Source: Zonotrichia leucophrys gambelii (taxonomy: Eukaryota > Chordata > Aves > Passeriformes > Passerellidae). Taken from it: 64,000 nucleotides of DNA. This document shows positions 25,301 through 36,838 of this stretch, one piece after another. Under the pieces are notes generated by a model, which was not told where the DNA came from, made no database searches, and worked only from the letters and a program-made list of their open reading frames with translations. The stretch is from the NCBI RefSeq assembly GCF_028769735.1, contig NC_088179.1, positions 1,240,001-1,304,000 on the forward strand. The letters are read 5' to 3'. Numbering within the stretch: position 1 is the first letter of the stretch; each line of letters opens with the position of its first letter. A program made the position numbers and the translations under genes.

Positions 25301-28111
25301 TTGGTTTTGGTCAGGGAATTTTGTGAGAATTCTTTTCTGATTGAGATTCAGCCTGACAGGCCCACAGGAGGCTGGTTTTGGAGGCATCTTCCTTGGAGTG
25401 TGCCAGAGAATACTTCCTTGTGTTTGTTCCTCCAAGACCCTGCTGTTTGTCCAAATTACACCGTCCTTGCATTTTGCTGATGCTGTCTAGCACTAAATTG
25501 CTGGATGCTTGACACAAGTCTCATCTTCCTGCCACGAGCCCTGAGCAGCCTTTTCAGTGCTCCTTATTCCCAGAGGACAACTCCCAGCCCATTAGGGGCT
25601 CACAACCACTACAGAGCTGGCTACAGCCTCAGGGGGGTGTGCAGCACACAATGTCTAATTCTGCTGCTCTGCAGGTGCTTACAAAGGGAATTTCACTGAG
25701 GAGCTGACCAGGAGCTCATGTCAAACAGGTCCTTGGTGCTGACTTGGTGCTTTGTGCACAAATGGCAACCCACAACACCTGCAGCCATCACACAGTGATT
25801 TAAGAGATGAAAACAGGCCTGTGGAAGAGACAAAGGCTGAGGTGTTGCAGGTTTGGAAGGACATGAAAGCAAAAGCTTTCCTTCTCTTTTGTGAGGTGAC
25901 CTGTAGACTTTAGGTCTTAAATGGCTGCAAAATATGAAATAGGTTCAGGCCAATTTGAAGTAATGAGTTGTTGGCAGGAAAAGGGCAAACAGTGGTGTGA
26001 GGTACCACCAACTGCAGCTGGCAATGAGGAAATTCAAACTGCTTTTACGTGTGGTGGGCATTCAAGCAGTGCTCAGCGGGGTTAAAAGTTGAAATTAAGT
26101 GATCATGACTAAGAAAAACAAAAGAAGAAAACATAACCTAAAATGTGCCTTTGTGAGTAGGCAGAACTGGTGCATTCACTGGGAAGCAAATGCAGCAGGT
26201 TAACAAGAATGAGAGCAAATATTGCTGTGGGCCCTGGTGAGTGCTCTGAGTTTCACTACATTGCCTTCAAGGGGCTGGAATCAGTTTTCCTTGCTGAGAA
26301 GGGTGGTGTTGCTAAATGGTATTATGATAACATAATGAGAAATCAGAGCAGCTAAGTCTTGACAAGGCATCCATCTCAAGTTAATTAAAATAGAGAAGTC
26401 GTCCCATGGTGCCAAGGGGAATAGTAAAAGCACAGATGGGGAGATTTGATTGCTTACTGAGGATTAGTGTGGGTAGTGCAGGGGTCTTAAAAGGACAAAG
26501 GGACAATCTGCACAACCTCAAGGCTGCAAACAGAGGCTGAGAATAGATGTGGGCATGTGAATTGCAGATAGAATAATTTTAAGTGCTACTACTGGTGTGG
26601 ATTTGTGAAGGGACAGGCAAGCTTTAGGGCTAACCCAACACTTGTAATTATGGAGTTGGGTGTGTGGTGAAGTGTACTTGCACAGAGTCTTGGCATGTCA
26701 TAATAAATGTCAGCACACTCCTACTGTAGCAGTGCCAAACCCAGGCCAGGTCTGTTAAAGAAACCACCAATTGTGGCCAGTCCAAGCCAGGCTGGCCTAT
26801 CCTTCCCAGTGTTTCCAGGCAGATGTGGTTCCAAGAGCACCTGAGCACACCAAGGTGTCTGTCACAGGAGCCAGAGGCTCTGTGCTCTGGCCTGCAGGGG
26901 ACTGCAGGCAGCAGGGACAGGTCAGAGTGGCTTCTCTGGGCCACAATTAGACAGCCACAATTTCCCTCTCTCCTCCTCTGTGCATGCTCTCATGGCTGGG
27001 CTGGTTCCTGCACAGACTGCAGGGCACACAACATTGGGTATTGCATTGCTGCTGTCGTTATTGCACTGCATGGAGACACACGAGGCCTGGGCTCATCAGC
27101 TCCTAGGACAGGTCTGCACAGAGAAACCCCTCCCTCCACCACCCCTCCACCCAAAACAATCCCCAGCACCCAACCAAGGAAAAGATCAGAGCAGGAATGG
27201 TATTGCCATGAGAAGGAAAAAGGATAGTCTGGAGGCAGGAAAAGGGAAATTCCAGAGCAGAAAAAAAATGGATAAAGATTTCCAGATTAGGAGGGGTCTT
27301 CTGAAAAATAAATAAGGTACATGAGTGTGGGAATATGTTTCTTCCCAGTGTTCAGCTGATTAGATGCTGCTTAAGTCTGGATGTCTCTCCATCATGCTGG
27401 AGATCTTCTTGTGCCTAAAAAAGGAACACAGGCTGATTATTCCTAAGGCTACTATATTAATTGAAAACAAAATCATTAAATTACTCAGTAGTTCAGAGCA
27501 GCTTTTCTTGGGCCATTTCCTGAAATCAGTCCCAATTATGCATTAATTATCAGAGAAGGTGGTCGTTTATAGCATGCTAAAAACAGAAAGGAGACAGCAT
27601 GAAGGGTGGGTAGGAGGAGCTGACTCTCTTCCAGTTCATTTACAAAAACAAATCCCTTTTTATAATTCTGTATCCCTGCAGACACCCTGTGAGACCCAGG
27701 GACCCCATTTGGAGTGTGACAAAGAGGGAGTTAACTCACTGCAAGCTGTTCTCCAAGAGGCTGAAAGGCTTTGCCTGCTGGGGGACACAGTCCCCAAGGT
27801 GGTGTTCATTGATGGTTAATAATGGGACAGACTTCTCTCTATTTTGGGAACAGAAAGAGAGGGCCTGGAATCCTGCCAGTGAACAGCTTGGGGTGTATCC
27901 TCAAGGGCCCCTGCCTTCCTCTGGTCTGTCCTGCCGTGCCCTTCTCTCCCTTCAGGGCTGGGGTCACTGCTCCTGTGATGCCTTTGGCAGTGCCAAGGTG
28001 AGACACTGGCTGTGAAACTGAGTGCAGACCATGGGCAGGCAGCTCCTGTGTCAGCCCAAGCACACAGCTGGGGTCCAAGAGCTCCTGAGCTGGGTGACAA
28101 GCCTGTATTTG
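22371..28111. other. Non-coding interval with one short duplication
   Basis: No recognisable exon. A 42-bp duplication is at 23236-23319. Open frames here are short or lie in locally GC-rich sequence and match nothing. Confidence 0.5.
23236..23319. repeat. 42-bp tandem duplication, two copies
   Basis: The unit begins CAGGAGGGCAGGAATCCCC and includes TTCCCACCAGGTGA. The copies start at 23236 and 23278 and differ at only a few positions. Each contains a CAG|GTGA donor-like string, but there is no exon attached that I can support. Confidence 0.85.
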
Positions 28112-28334
28112 TTGCTGAAAGAACTGGGGTTGCTCAGCCTGGAGAAGAGCAGGCTCCAGGAAGACCCTATAAATCCTTCCAGCTCCAGAGGAGCTCAAAG
28201 AGGGATTTTGGACAAAGATGTGCAGGACAGGACCCTGCACATCTGGTCTAGGGGAAGGCGCCCCTGCCCATGGCAAAGAGGTTAGATGGTCTTGAAGGTT
28301 CCTTCCAACCCAATCCATTCTTTGATTCTGTGAG
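28112..28334 (+). mobile_element. CR1 LINE 3' fragment
   Basis: Recognisable CR1 landmarks in order: GGGGTTGCTCAGCCTGGAGA, then AGGAGCTCAAAGAGGGA-type spacer, then CCCTGCCCATGGCAAAGAGG, GGTTCCTTCCAACCC and the terminal GATTCTGTGA. The internal part is shortened relative to the family, so it has an internal deletion or divergence as well as 5' truncation. The plus-strand frames across it are not genes. Confidence 0.9.
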
Positions 28335-30468
28335 ACTGGTGGTGCAGATTGGAGGCTTGGAAACAGGGGGCTCCTCTTACACTGATCCCTCAGCCTCCCA
28401 GGCTGCCAAGAGCAGAAACAGCCCCAGACATGTGATGGCTTCAACTAAAAGTGGGGCTCAGGGCTGCAGTCAGAAACTGCCCCACAGAGGGTCTGAAGAG
28501 GTTCACAAATAGGCATTGTGGGAGACTACCAGGGCAGAGAGCTGGGGATGACAAGTGCCACTGTGTGTCTCATTTTCACCCTCATTCCAATCTCCAATAG
28601 CAGGCAGGAGAGAAGAATAAGTAGAGAAGCAGTCTCAGCTTAGAAATTGATGTGGAAGAAATTGGCACATTACTTGGCAGGAAATGAAGAGGCACAAGAG
28701 GCAGAGGTGGTGTCCTGGGGGATGGCACACATAATTCCACAGCTGTGGCTGGCACACATAATTCCGTCTGTGCTGGAGCTGGCACTGATGTCCCTGTGCT
28801 GGTTTGAGTACAGCCCAGGCAAGACCCAAATTCATGAGAATATTGTGAGCTTCCCAGGGAAAGCAGGTGTTTGAAAGGGAGAGGGGTCCTGTGGTAGCTG
28901 GTGTCAGGGTGGCCACCAGAACATCTGATGGTGGCAGTGCTTCCAGGGATGGGCAATGCTTCCAGGAGTGTGTGCCCTGAACAGCCCCAGAGCATCACTG
29001 CAGGGCTGCAGGGAGAGACTGGGGCAATTCTGGTGTGCTTCAACTCACAGCTTCTTAAACTGGCTTATTAAAAAGGCCTGCTAATTCACTGAAGTTTTCT
29101 TCCTGTATATGTTGCCTTGAAGATTTTGTGATTTATAGCAGTTCTGTGCATGTTTGTATTTCCCTCAGTTGCTATCCATTGTGCTGGGCTGGCATTGAAA
29201 TGTTTTCTTTGGAGCAAGGGACTGCTGCTTTCTGGGAGGAAAAAAAAGCTCAATTAAAAGGGCCTAGGAATTCCTGAGAAAATGCTGAGAATGGATTAGA
29301 AAAATAGTCTGGTTTCTAGTCACCCCAGTAGCTGTAAATGTAAGGAACTCTTGCAAGACAAACGTTTGTCTGTGAACAGCTGAGCTACCTCTGAGATACC
29401 TGGAGGCAGTTAGGAGCTGCTTTTGGCTCCAGGTGCTGCTTAGGATTTCCAGTAAAGGAAAAGAGAGGAGGTCTCTTCTCTGATGCTTCTCATGAACATC
29501 TTTTAATGAGCAGGAACTTGGATTGGAGAAGAAAGAAACAAATAATTAAACTAGAAATGGAATTAACTGTGTATTTTAGTGAAGATCTCAGCATGCTGCT
29601 CTGTCCATGGCTCAAAGTCTCCCTGTTGTGAGTTGTAACTCTGCCAGCTTGGTGAGAAGTTCTGGACATGCCAGGGGGTGATGTGCCCTCCTCTTTGTGC
29701 CTGTGGAGGTCACCAGGAGAGTAAGACTGATGTGGGCTCACAGAACAGTAGTAAAGTGACATCTTGCTCTCCCCCCCCCCCCAAAAGTCTTTTAAAAAAT
29801 CTCTTTTTTTAATTCGTTTGGAACATTTGTGTTTGTACTCCTACCCTAACAGTGCTTTCCTATCATGAATCTGAACCTCCAGTGTGAGAGGAGAGGGAAT
29901 TGCTATGGAAATGAGTAGGAGCACTACAAAGCCATTGTTAGAACAACAAGGCAGAGACAGGCCTCATGTGGAGAAAATCTCATTTTTAAGCACCTGTGCT
30001 GGGTAAGTAACAAAGGAGCTGCTGGGAAGGGACAACGGAGCTGGTGAATGGCACTGTGTGTGCAGCCCAGGGCATGTTCCCTGCCTGGCTAATAAGGGAC
30101 TGTGACTATTCAGCACATGCTGGCAGTTAATCTCTGTGCCATATGGCAGCTGTGCCTGGCACCTGCTTCCATCAGTGTGAGATAAGGTCAGCATCTCCCT
30201 GTGGGCACAGCTATTGCAGAGAATCAATGTTGCTTCAGTGTCTTTGCCACCTGGGAGCTGCTGCCATTCCCAGGTACAGGGCTGGGAACTGGGAAGGAGC
30301 ATCTTGGCTTTGGCACTGAGGCTCCCTCCTGCCCAGGATGGTGCTGTGCCCTGTGCTGCTCTGTGCCATGGACAGCATTCACAGCCTGTCACCAAAAGGC
30401 ATCAATAGGAAGATATTTCATGTATTTTCTTCTTGGGGCTTTGCTGCTCACCCTGTGACCCTGAGATG
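28335..30468. other. Non-coding interval
   Basis: No exon recognised. The 15-base string GGCACACATAATTCC occurs twice around 28724 and 28750, and a run of 12 C is at 29771-29782. Confidence 0.5.
29771..29782. repeat. Homopolymer C12
   Basis: Twelve consecutive C bases after CTCT. Length in the real genome is uncertain because such runs are error-prone in sequencing. Confidence 0.9.
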
Positions 30469-31051
30469 TGTTAGAAAGTCTCTTTTCCCAGCCCAGCAGT
30501 CAAAGAAGCAGTCAGGGCTCTTCATTTCTCAGTCTCAAGGTTGTTTATTGTATCTTATCTATAAAATTCTTTCTCTGCCCTGCCGAGGTCCATCCAGAAC
30601 AGTTCCAGGCACTCTGCCTGCACCCAGGGTGATGTTATCTTTTTATACTAAAGCCTACGTGTACATTATTTACCATAACTTCCCAATACCTATCACCTAT
30701 GTTAGACAGTGAGCTTCTACTCTAAACCAATCTGTCAGTGCCACCATCACAGCAGAAGATGGAGGCCAAGAAGAAGAAGGAGAAAGACAGGACATGCCCA
30801 GATTCCTCCCTCTTGCCCCCTGAACCCCCATTCTAAAAACCCTTAAAAAATCTATTTTTCACCCCATGACAAGCTAATAATTATTCTGCTTAAGCTTTCA
30901 TAGCTTGCAGATCCTCATATAAGGTTGGTAATTTGCTCCACGGGTCATAATCAAAGTCACAGGTGTCTTGGGCTCTGTGCCAGGGTCTCTGAGCCCCTGG
31001 CAGGGGTCCTGGCAATCCAGGACAGCCAGAGGGATGTCCTGAATTCCGACA
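30469..31051 (-). mobile_element. Endogenous retrovirus LTR, minus orientation
   Basis: Read on the minus strand, the block has LTR architecture: it opens TGTCGGAATTC, has a TATA box (AGTATAAAAAG; plus 30640-30648), then ACAATAAAC with AATAAA (plus 30544-30549) about 100 bases later, and closes ACTTTCTAACA. That is U3, R and U5 in the right order, with TG...CA ends and 583 bases in length. The sequence resembles an LTR family I recall from songbird genomes, but I cannot confirm a family name. I see no target-site duplication at these ends. The bases just upstream on the minus strand (plus 31052-31060) are the purine run GAAAGGAAA, as expected of a polypurine tract before a 3' LTR. No gag, pol or env coding is recognisable nearby. 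Confidence 0.7.
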
Positions 31052-33718
31052 TTTCCTTTCACACAGCATTTTTCCTGCCTCTTCTGTTCCAACTCCATTT
31101 CTAGAGTGTTTCCTTCCATCTTGATTCCTATGCTACCTTTGCCCCAGGTTGGGTCAGGTGAGCACTTCCCAGGTGCCAGGGAGGAGCTGTGGCTGTGCTC
31201 CTGTGGCTGATCCCTGCCAGCCTGTAAGTGCCAGCCTGGCTCTGCCACCCCTTCTAATTCCAGCTCTGCTTTGGTATTTATTCTAACTGTATCCCTTCTC
31301 AGCCAGCCATCCTTCAAGGAGCTACCATGCTACACCTCTCTGTGCTTTTTACATGAGACAAAACACAGTAAAACAGGGATGGAGCCAGATAACTTCTGCT
31401 TTTGCCTGCCTGCCGCAGCCCCTCCTAGGTGATGCTGGAGATCATTGCAGCTGAGACAGGACAGGAACATAAATCTTCTGGTGCCAGCCACCACCAGAAA
31501 CACAGCCTGAGATGGATGGGTGCTCTGAATTTGGTGGATGTACCTTCCCCATTTGAGAAGCTTTCTCTCAGGACAAGGAGCTTTCTCCTGTCTTAAAGGA
31601 GGAGTCAAGGAGTTACAAATTCAGATGTGTATTTCTAGTTCTGCTCATCACTCTGTGTGGTACTGAAAATTCGTTTAATCTCTTCTGATATCTGCTAAAT
31701 ACTCAGATAAGAATGCTGTTATTGTTCTTTATCTAAAGGATTTAGATTTCTGTGGGTAACTCCTGTTAGCACCAGTGTAGTTGTATAGTGTTCAAAATTT
31801 AAGCAAGATTTCTCCTTATAAATTAAACTGCTGTTAGGATTTGTAACTTTTTGTAATATTAAATTCTTTCAAGAAAGAAGTTAATATTTTACAAATAGGC
31901 CTTATTTAGTGGGCTATTTGTCCTGTTTCACAGATGCATTGCTATGAGAAGTAGGCAGGCAGGAGAGATCATTAAACAGTCTAGGGTGGCTTCTCTTGGA
32001 GTCCTGTGAGTCTGTCCATAAATGACCATGAAAAGCAGCAGTTGTTTGCTATAAATCTCTGGTCACATCTGCAGCTTGTCACAGGAAAACATGGTTGTGT
32101 GTCCTTTCAGCACAAAAGAGGAAAACCTGTCTTTCTCTGCCTTGTCAGGCTTGGGGAATGAAAATGGGTGAGTTCTGCTGGCTGCAGTGACCTGCAGGAA
32201 AGCAGGAGGTGTCAGGGATTTACCCTGTTACTTCTCTAAACTCTTATTGAAATATTTGTCAAATAGTTAGGAATCCTGTTCTTCTGACATCCAGCTTATT
32301 TCTCAATATTGCACCTGCAAGGCCAATTTTGTACAAAATTTATTTTGACTTTGTCATCACCATGGCTTGATGGTATTTGGAATTAGAAAAAGTGATGTAG
32401 GGATTTAATGCTGAGTCCTCCCAGTCTCTCTCCACGTCCTCTTTTGTTTGGGAGCCTTATTAAAATGCCTTCAAACCAGCACTTTCTAATCCCTGTTTTC
32501 TTTTGTTCCATGTTCCTTTGACCTTTCAAAGCATTGAAGTCTGAGCTCAGTTTTCACACCCATTTCTTTACTTCCTTAACTTTAATAATTGCTCTGCCTG
32601 ATTTGTGAACTTTGTACAGTTACAAGAGCAGTGTGTAGGTCTCTTATCTACAGCAAATAACAAGCAAGGCCCTGAACAATCCTTCTGGAGCCACGTGGGG
32701 ACAGACAGCTGAGGCATGGACAAGCTGTACCTCTCCCTGTGGCTTGCAGAAAAATTTAGAGGGAGTCTTAAAGGTCTAGCAAAATCTTCTAACTGACTTT
32801 CTGTTTAAAGAAGAAAAAGGGAAAGCTCAGCCAGAAAAACACCACAATTAAACTGCTTGGATTACTTTCCTCACTGACAGCAGCAGCTCATTTGCCCAGA
32901 ATGAGAATATGGGTACAGGCAGGAAACCTGGTTCTTCCTGCCCTTCTGGGAGGAGCTGGCCTGCTCATGGGCACTTGGCTGTTCATGACTGGGAAAGCTG
33001 CACCAGCAAGGGAGGCTCCTTCTGGTCCTACACAAACCTAGAAGGGGCGGGGCATTTGTGGAAGGCTCCTGAGGCCAAGGCTCTGTCACTAAACATGGCT
33101 GGAAACAGACCCATGAAACAACATTCCAGTAAAAATATGGATTTGTTGGACCCAGCTGTCTCATCCAAAACACGTCTGTTTGAGGAGATGTGAGACAGCC
33201 TTTCCACCCCACTCTCCCCAGGCCCCTGGCCAGGAGCTGCAGTCTCTGGGGCAGACCCACAGCCCAGGACAGATTATTTAGGCTGGGACATGGTGTGAGT
33301 TGCTGGAATAGGCAGCCACAGCAAAGACTCTGTGGTCACGCTGAGACAGGGACGTGATGGCACCCAGGGAGGCTCAGAGGTGAATGTGAGCATTTCTCTG
33401 GGCATCCCCTTCTAACACAGGCTCTTGGGATGAAGGGCTGGGGAAATCCTAGCATTATCCTGCTTGCTTCCCTTTCCTGTGTGCTGCTCCCTGTCACAGC
33501 AGCAGTGTACCTGTCAAATTGTTGAATCAGTCAGGTAACCTCTGTGAAGTAGAAAGGTTCTCTGTGTGTGTATGCAGTTAAGTGTCAGTAACATTTCTAA
33601 CCTTTTCTGCTCAGTTTGACAATGCCTGTTTACAGCCAGTAACAGAATACAATGTAGTGCAGTCTTTGCAGGAGTTACAGTGCTCAGTATGCAACCTGAG
33701 ATCTCCCAGCCCCATCAG
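31052..33718. other. Non-coding interval between two LTRs
   Basis: If the LTR at 30469-31051 is a 3' LTR, remnants of its internal region would begin at 31052. I cannot recognise retroviral coding in the minus-strand frames there. The rest contains no recognisable exon. Confidence 0.45.
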
Positions 33719-34131
33719 ATAATTTGTGGAAGGGGCTAACAGCAGGCCTGTTAGCTAAAGGAGCAAGAAGAGGCTGAGAATCAAGAAGAAGCTGATTAGG
33801 AGCTCTCTCCAAGGCTGTAACCAAGGAGACCAAGAAAAGTAAGGAATTGAAGAAAGATAAGAGAACTTTGCAGCTGGACACAGGATTTTTAGAAAGTCAC
33901 TGTAGCTTTTCACCAATAGTGTTATGTTGATTTATTGTGGCCAATAGTTAAGGTAGCAGAAGCATAAACAATTGGAAAGTGTATAAAAGGCCAGCCATGT
34001 TCAATAATAAAGAGTTGCCATCTGAAAAAAAAATCGGTTGCTTTATGAAAAGGAGTCAGTGCCGTGAGGAGCTGCACATGAGAAATCACCGAGAAGGTAT
34101 GGGAGCTCTGCAATAAGAAGACACAATAATT
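33719..34131 (+). mobile_element. Solo LTR of an endogenous retrovirus with 6-bp TSDs
   Basis: The LTR spans 33725-34125 (401 bases), starts TGTGGAAGGGGC and ends GAAGACACA. It is flanked by identical ATAATT at 33719-33724 and 34126-34131. Inside, in promoter order, are two CCAAT boxes (33913-33917 and 33941-33945), TATAAAA at 33982-33988 and AATAAA at 34006-34011. There is no internal retroviral sequence. This is the footprint left when the two LTRs of a provirus recombine. A 6-bp duplication is typical of class II (beta-like/ERVK or alpharetroviral) integrases, while class III ERVL usually make 5 bp. Perfect TSDs argue for a comparatively young insertion. Confidence 0.88.
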
Positions 34132-36838
34132 AACTAAGCTTTCAGCAGGATGCTTATTGAAGCAGAAATGAGTAAAGTAATTAACAGTGTGTGGTTCAGC
34201 TTGAAAATCAATACAAGCTGTATTGAGCCAGAGTAAGAGGCAGAAGGGAGGCTGCTAATACTGTGCTGTCTGCATCAGCAAGATACGTAAAAAGTGCATC
34301 CACCTAACATAAATTTACTAGAGAGCATTTAAAAAATCAATAACCAGAGCATTAAGCCAGGTTTACAGGAAATTTCAAGAGGATCATTCAGGTTGGCATC
34401 ACAAACTATTGAACACTGAGATGCAATGGCAAAGGGAGCTCAGTTCAGAATCCTCAGGAGTGGTGCTCAGAGCCGCCAGGCCCTTGCAAATGCCCAGGTG
34501 TGGAAAGGCGTCCTAAGGTCAAGAAAATTAAAGGAGACAACAAACAGATATTCTTCAGAACCACCTGTTCTGGGTTATATCAGTGTGCCAGGACACTAAC
34601 CTTTCACATTTCTAATCTAGCACAACTCAACTGAGCAGTTAAAAGCCCCTCTGGAAATCTGAGGGGAGTGGCTTTGGCTGGGCCTGCCCAGGCCTGATGG
34701 GGTTGAATCTCTCTTCCAGTAATGTGCTGTTGTCCACTTTTGTAAAACTAAAGCCCTCCTACATTCCTAAGGCTTTTCCAGCAGCACAGGTGAAACTGAA
34801 GAAGCTCTGACTCTGCCAGCTGGAGCAGAGGAACAGCTGAGCACAGGACACGCAGGGCTCTGAGCTTGTGCTGCCTTCTGGGCTCTGTGCTACTCTGTGT
34901 GTGTGGGCTGAACAACAGAGCCACGAGATCCCTTTGGCATGAGGATGTCAACAGAGTGAGCCTTCAGTCACCCATCTACAACTGGGTGAGCTTTAAGTTC
35001 CCTTCCTACCGAAACCATTCTGTGATTTATTTTTCTATCAGCCAAAGGTGTGCAGCTGATGTGACAATGAACTATTGTTTCCTCTCCTGACTCCTAAGCA
35101 GTTGGTGGAAAATACAGTCATGATTTTATATGGAAATTAGGGAGTCTGACCATTAATTGGACATCCTTGCAGTGGCAGGAGCTGGGAGGCAGCAAACACC
35201 TCCACTATTAACAGAGATCTGAAATTACAGTTGGAGGTGATTTATGCACCTGAGTTTTCATTTCCTCCTTTCCATTTTGCAACAAAAGTATAATTCAAAA
35301 GTTTTGAGTATACAAAAATATAATTCAAAGTTTTGAGTGCTACTGTCTGCTTAAGGTATTACCTGTGTTGTGACTCAATTATAGATGCAGGGCACAACCC
35401 TGACACCAAATGTATGATTGCACCAATATTGCTCACACACTGTTCAGTGGATGCAGGACTGAGTGAACAAAAATAATCACCTTCTGTTTTGCCTACCCCA
35501 GACACCATAGAAACTGAAATGCCCTGCTTAAAATTATCATTGGTTTTTCCTTCTATCTTTTTGTTCCATATGGCACACCCTGCCAACTGTCTCAACATGC
35601 AGTTCCTTGGGTGCCAGCTATCAGTGTGACAGGAAATGAAATGTGTACCAGACCTGATGGGTGATGCTGAGTTTCATGAGCTGTCTGTTTCATTGCTTGG
35701 CATGCCCTGAGGCAGCCTGTCCATGGCACAGCAGGGCTTTCTGACTCTCTGTGTGAGCTGTGCCCCTGCTCCTGTGGAGGGAAGCTGCACTGCTGTGTGC
35801 TGCTAGCATTGGGAAGGAAATGAATACAATAATGCCAGGTTAAGTGAGCCTATTAAAAAAAAATCAGCTTTCTTCTGATCACACCGTGCCTGGAAGAACT
35901 TGAAATGTTCCTTCTCTGCAGTCCAGATCCTTCACAATTCTGTCACTGCAGCCCCAGCTCTGATACTGAGATCTGGCATTAAAAGCAGCACAGTGCAGCA
36001 CAGTGTGTGGGCCAGCAAACCAGGAACCAAGTGGAACCAGTTGGTCTCCAAATGGACATTGGAAGTGCCAAATCTGCCCTGGGGTATGCTGGTATGGGAC
36101 AGTGTGTGTCACTCATCCCAGACAATGCACAGATTGGCTGCAACAGATGAGAATTCAGTATTTGCATATCATGCATGAAAAAATGCAGGGGAAGGTTTAT
36201 CATTTATTAATAACGTGAATTGATTCACTGAACCAAAAATGGTTTTCATCTGCAAATAAGATAATTTCATTCACTAGAGTGATTGTGCTACAGTTTTACA
36301 ACAGGATTGAGAGCCTTTTTTATTGATCACTTCAAATCAATTGTGTTGTTGCATACAAATTGGTGCAAAACCAACCAATCACATTTATGACTCTTCTACA
36401 TCAGTACACACGGAGTGTTGATTTGTATCATCGTGTATTTGTTTAATCAGGCTAATATTTCATCTGCCTCATCGGACTGATAATGTGATGAGAAAAACTT
36501 AAATTACTGAAACTGATAGACACATTCACTTCTGTTCAAAGAGCTAGCTGAGGGATTTGGTCTTCTTTAAGCCACCCAGAGATTCATTCTCTTTTCTAAT
36601 TAGATTTTCCAGAAAGAAATTTAAATCTCCTTTTTAGGCAAAACCATCTTTTGGCACCACAGAATTCACTTGCAAGTTTGAACATTCTGTCCTTGAGGAG
36701 AGCTGGTAGAATTGGCCACAGAAATCACTTTGCTTCCATGGGCTTTCTGCATCCACTGCTTCATTTGCCTTTCTAAGGACTCAGCATAGAAGATCTTGCT
36801 TTCTCCAAGTCAGACAATCATCCCAAAATCCTAAGGAA
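34132..36838. other. Non-coding 5' flank of GPR148
   Basis: No exon recognised. The stretch 36240-36490, just upstream of GPR148, is AT-rich with several isolated CpGs and homeodomain-like TAAT/ATCA strings. It could be a conserved regulatory element, but conservation cannot be judged from one sequence. Confidence 0.45.

Noticed and set aside
30898..31317. Minus-strand 139-codon frame crossing the LTR edge
   Set aside because: Half of it is LTR sequence and the rest matches no retroviral protein I recognise.
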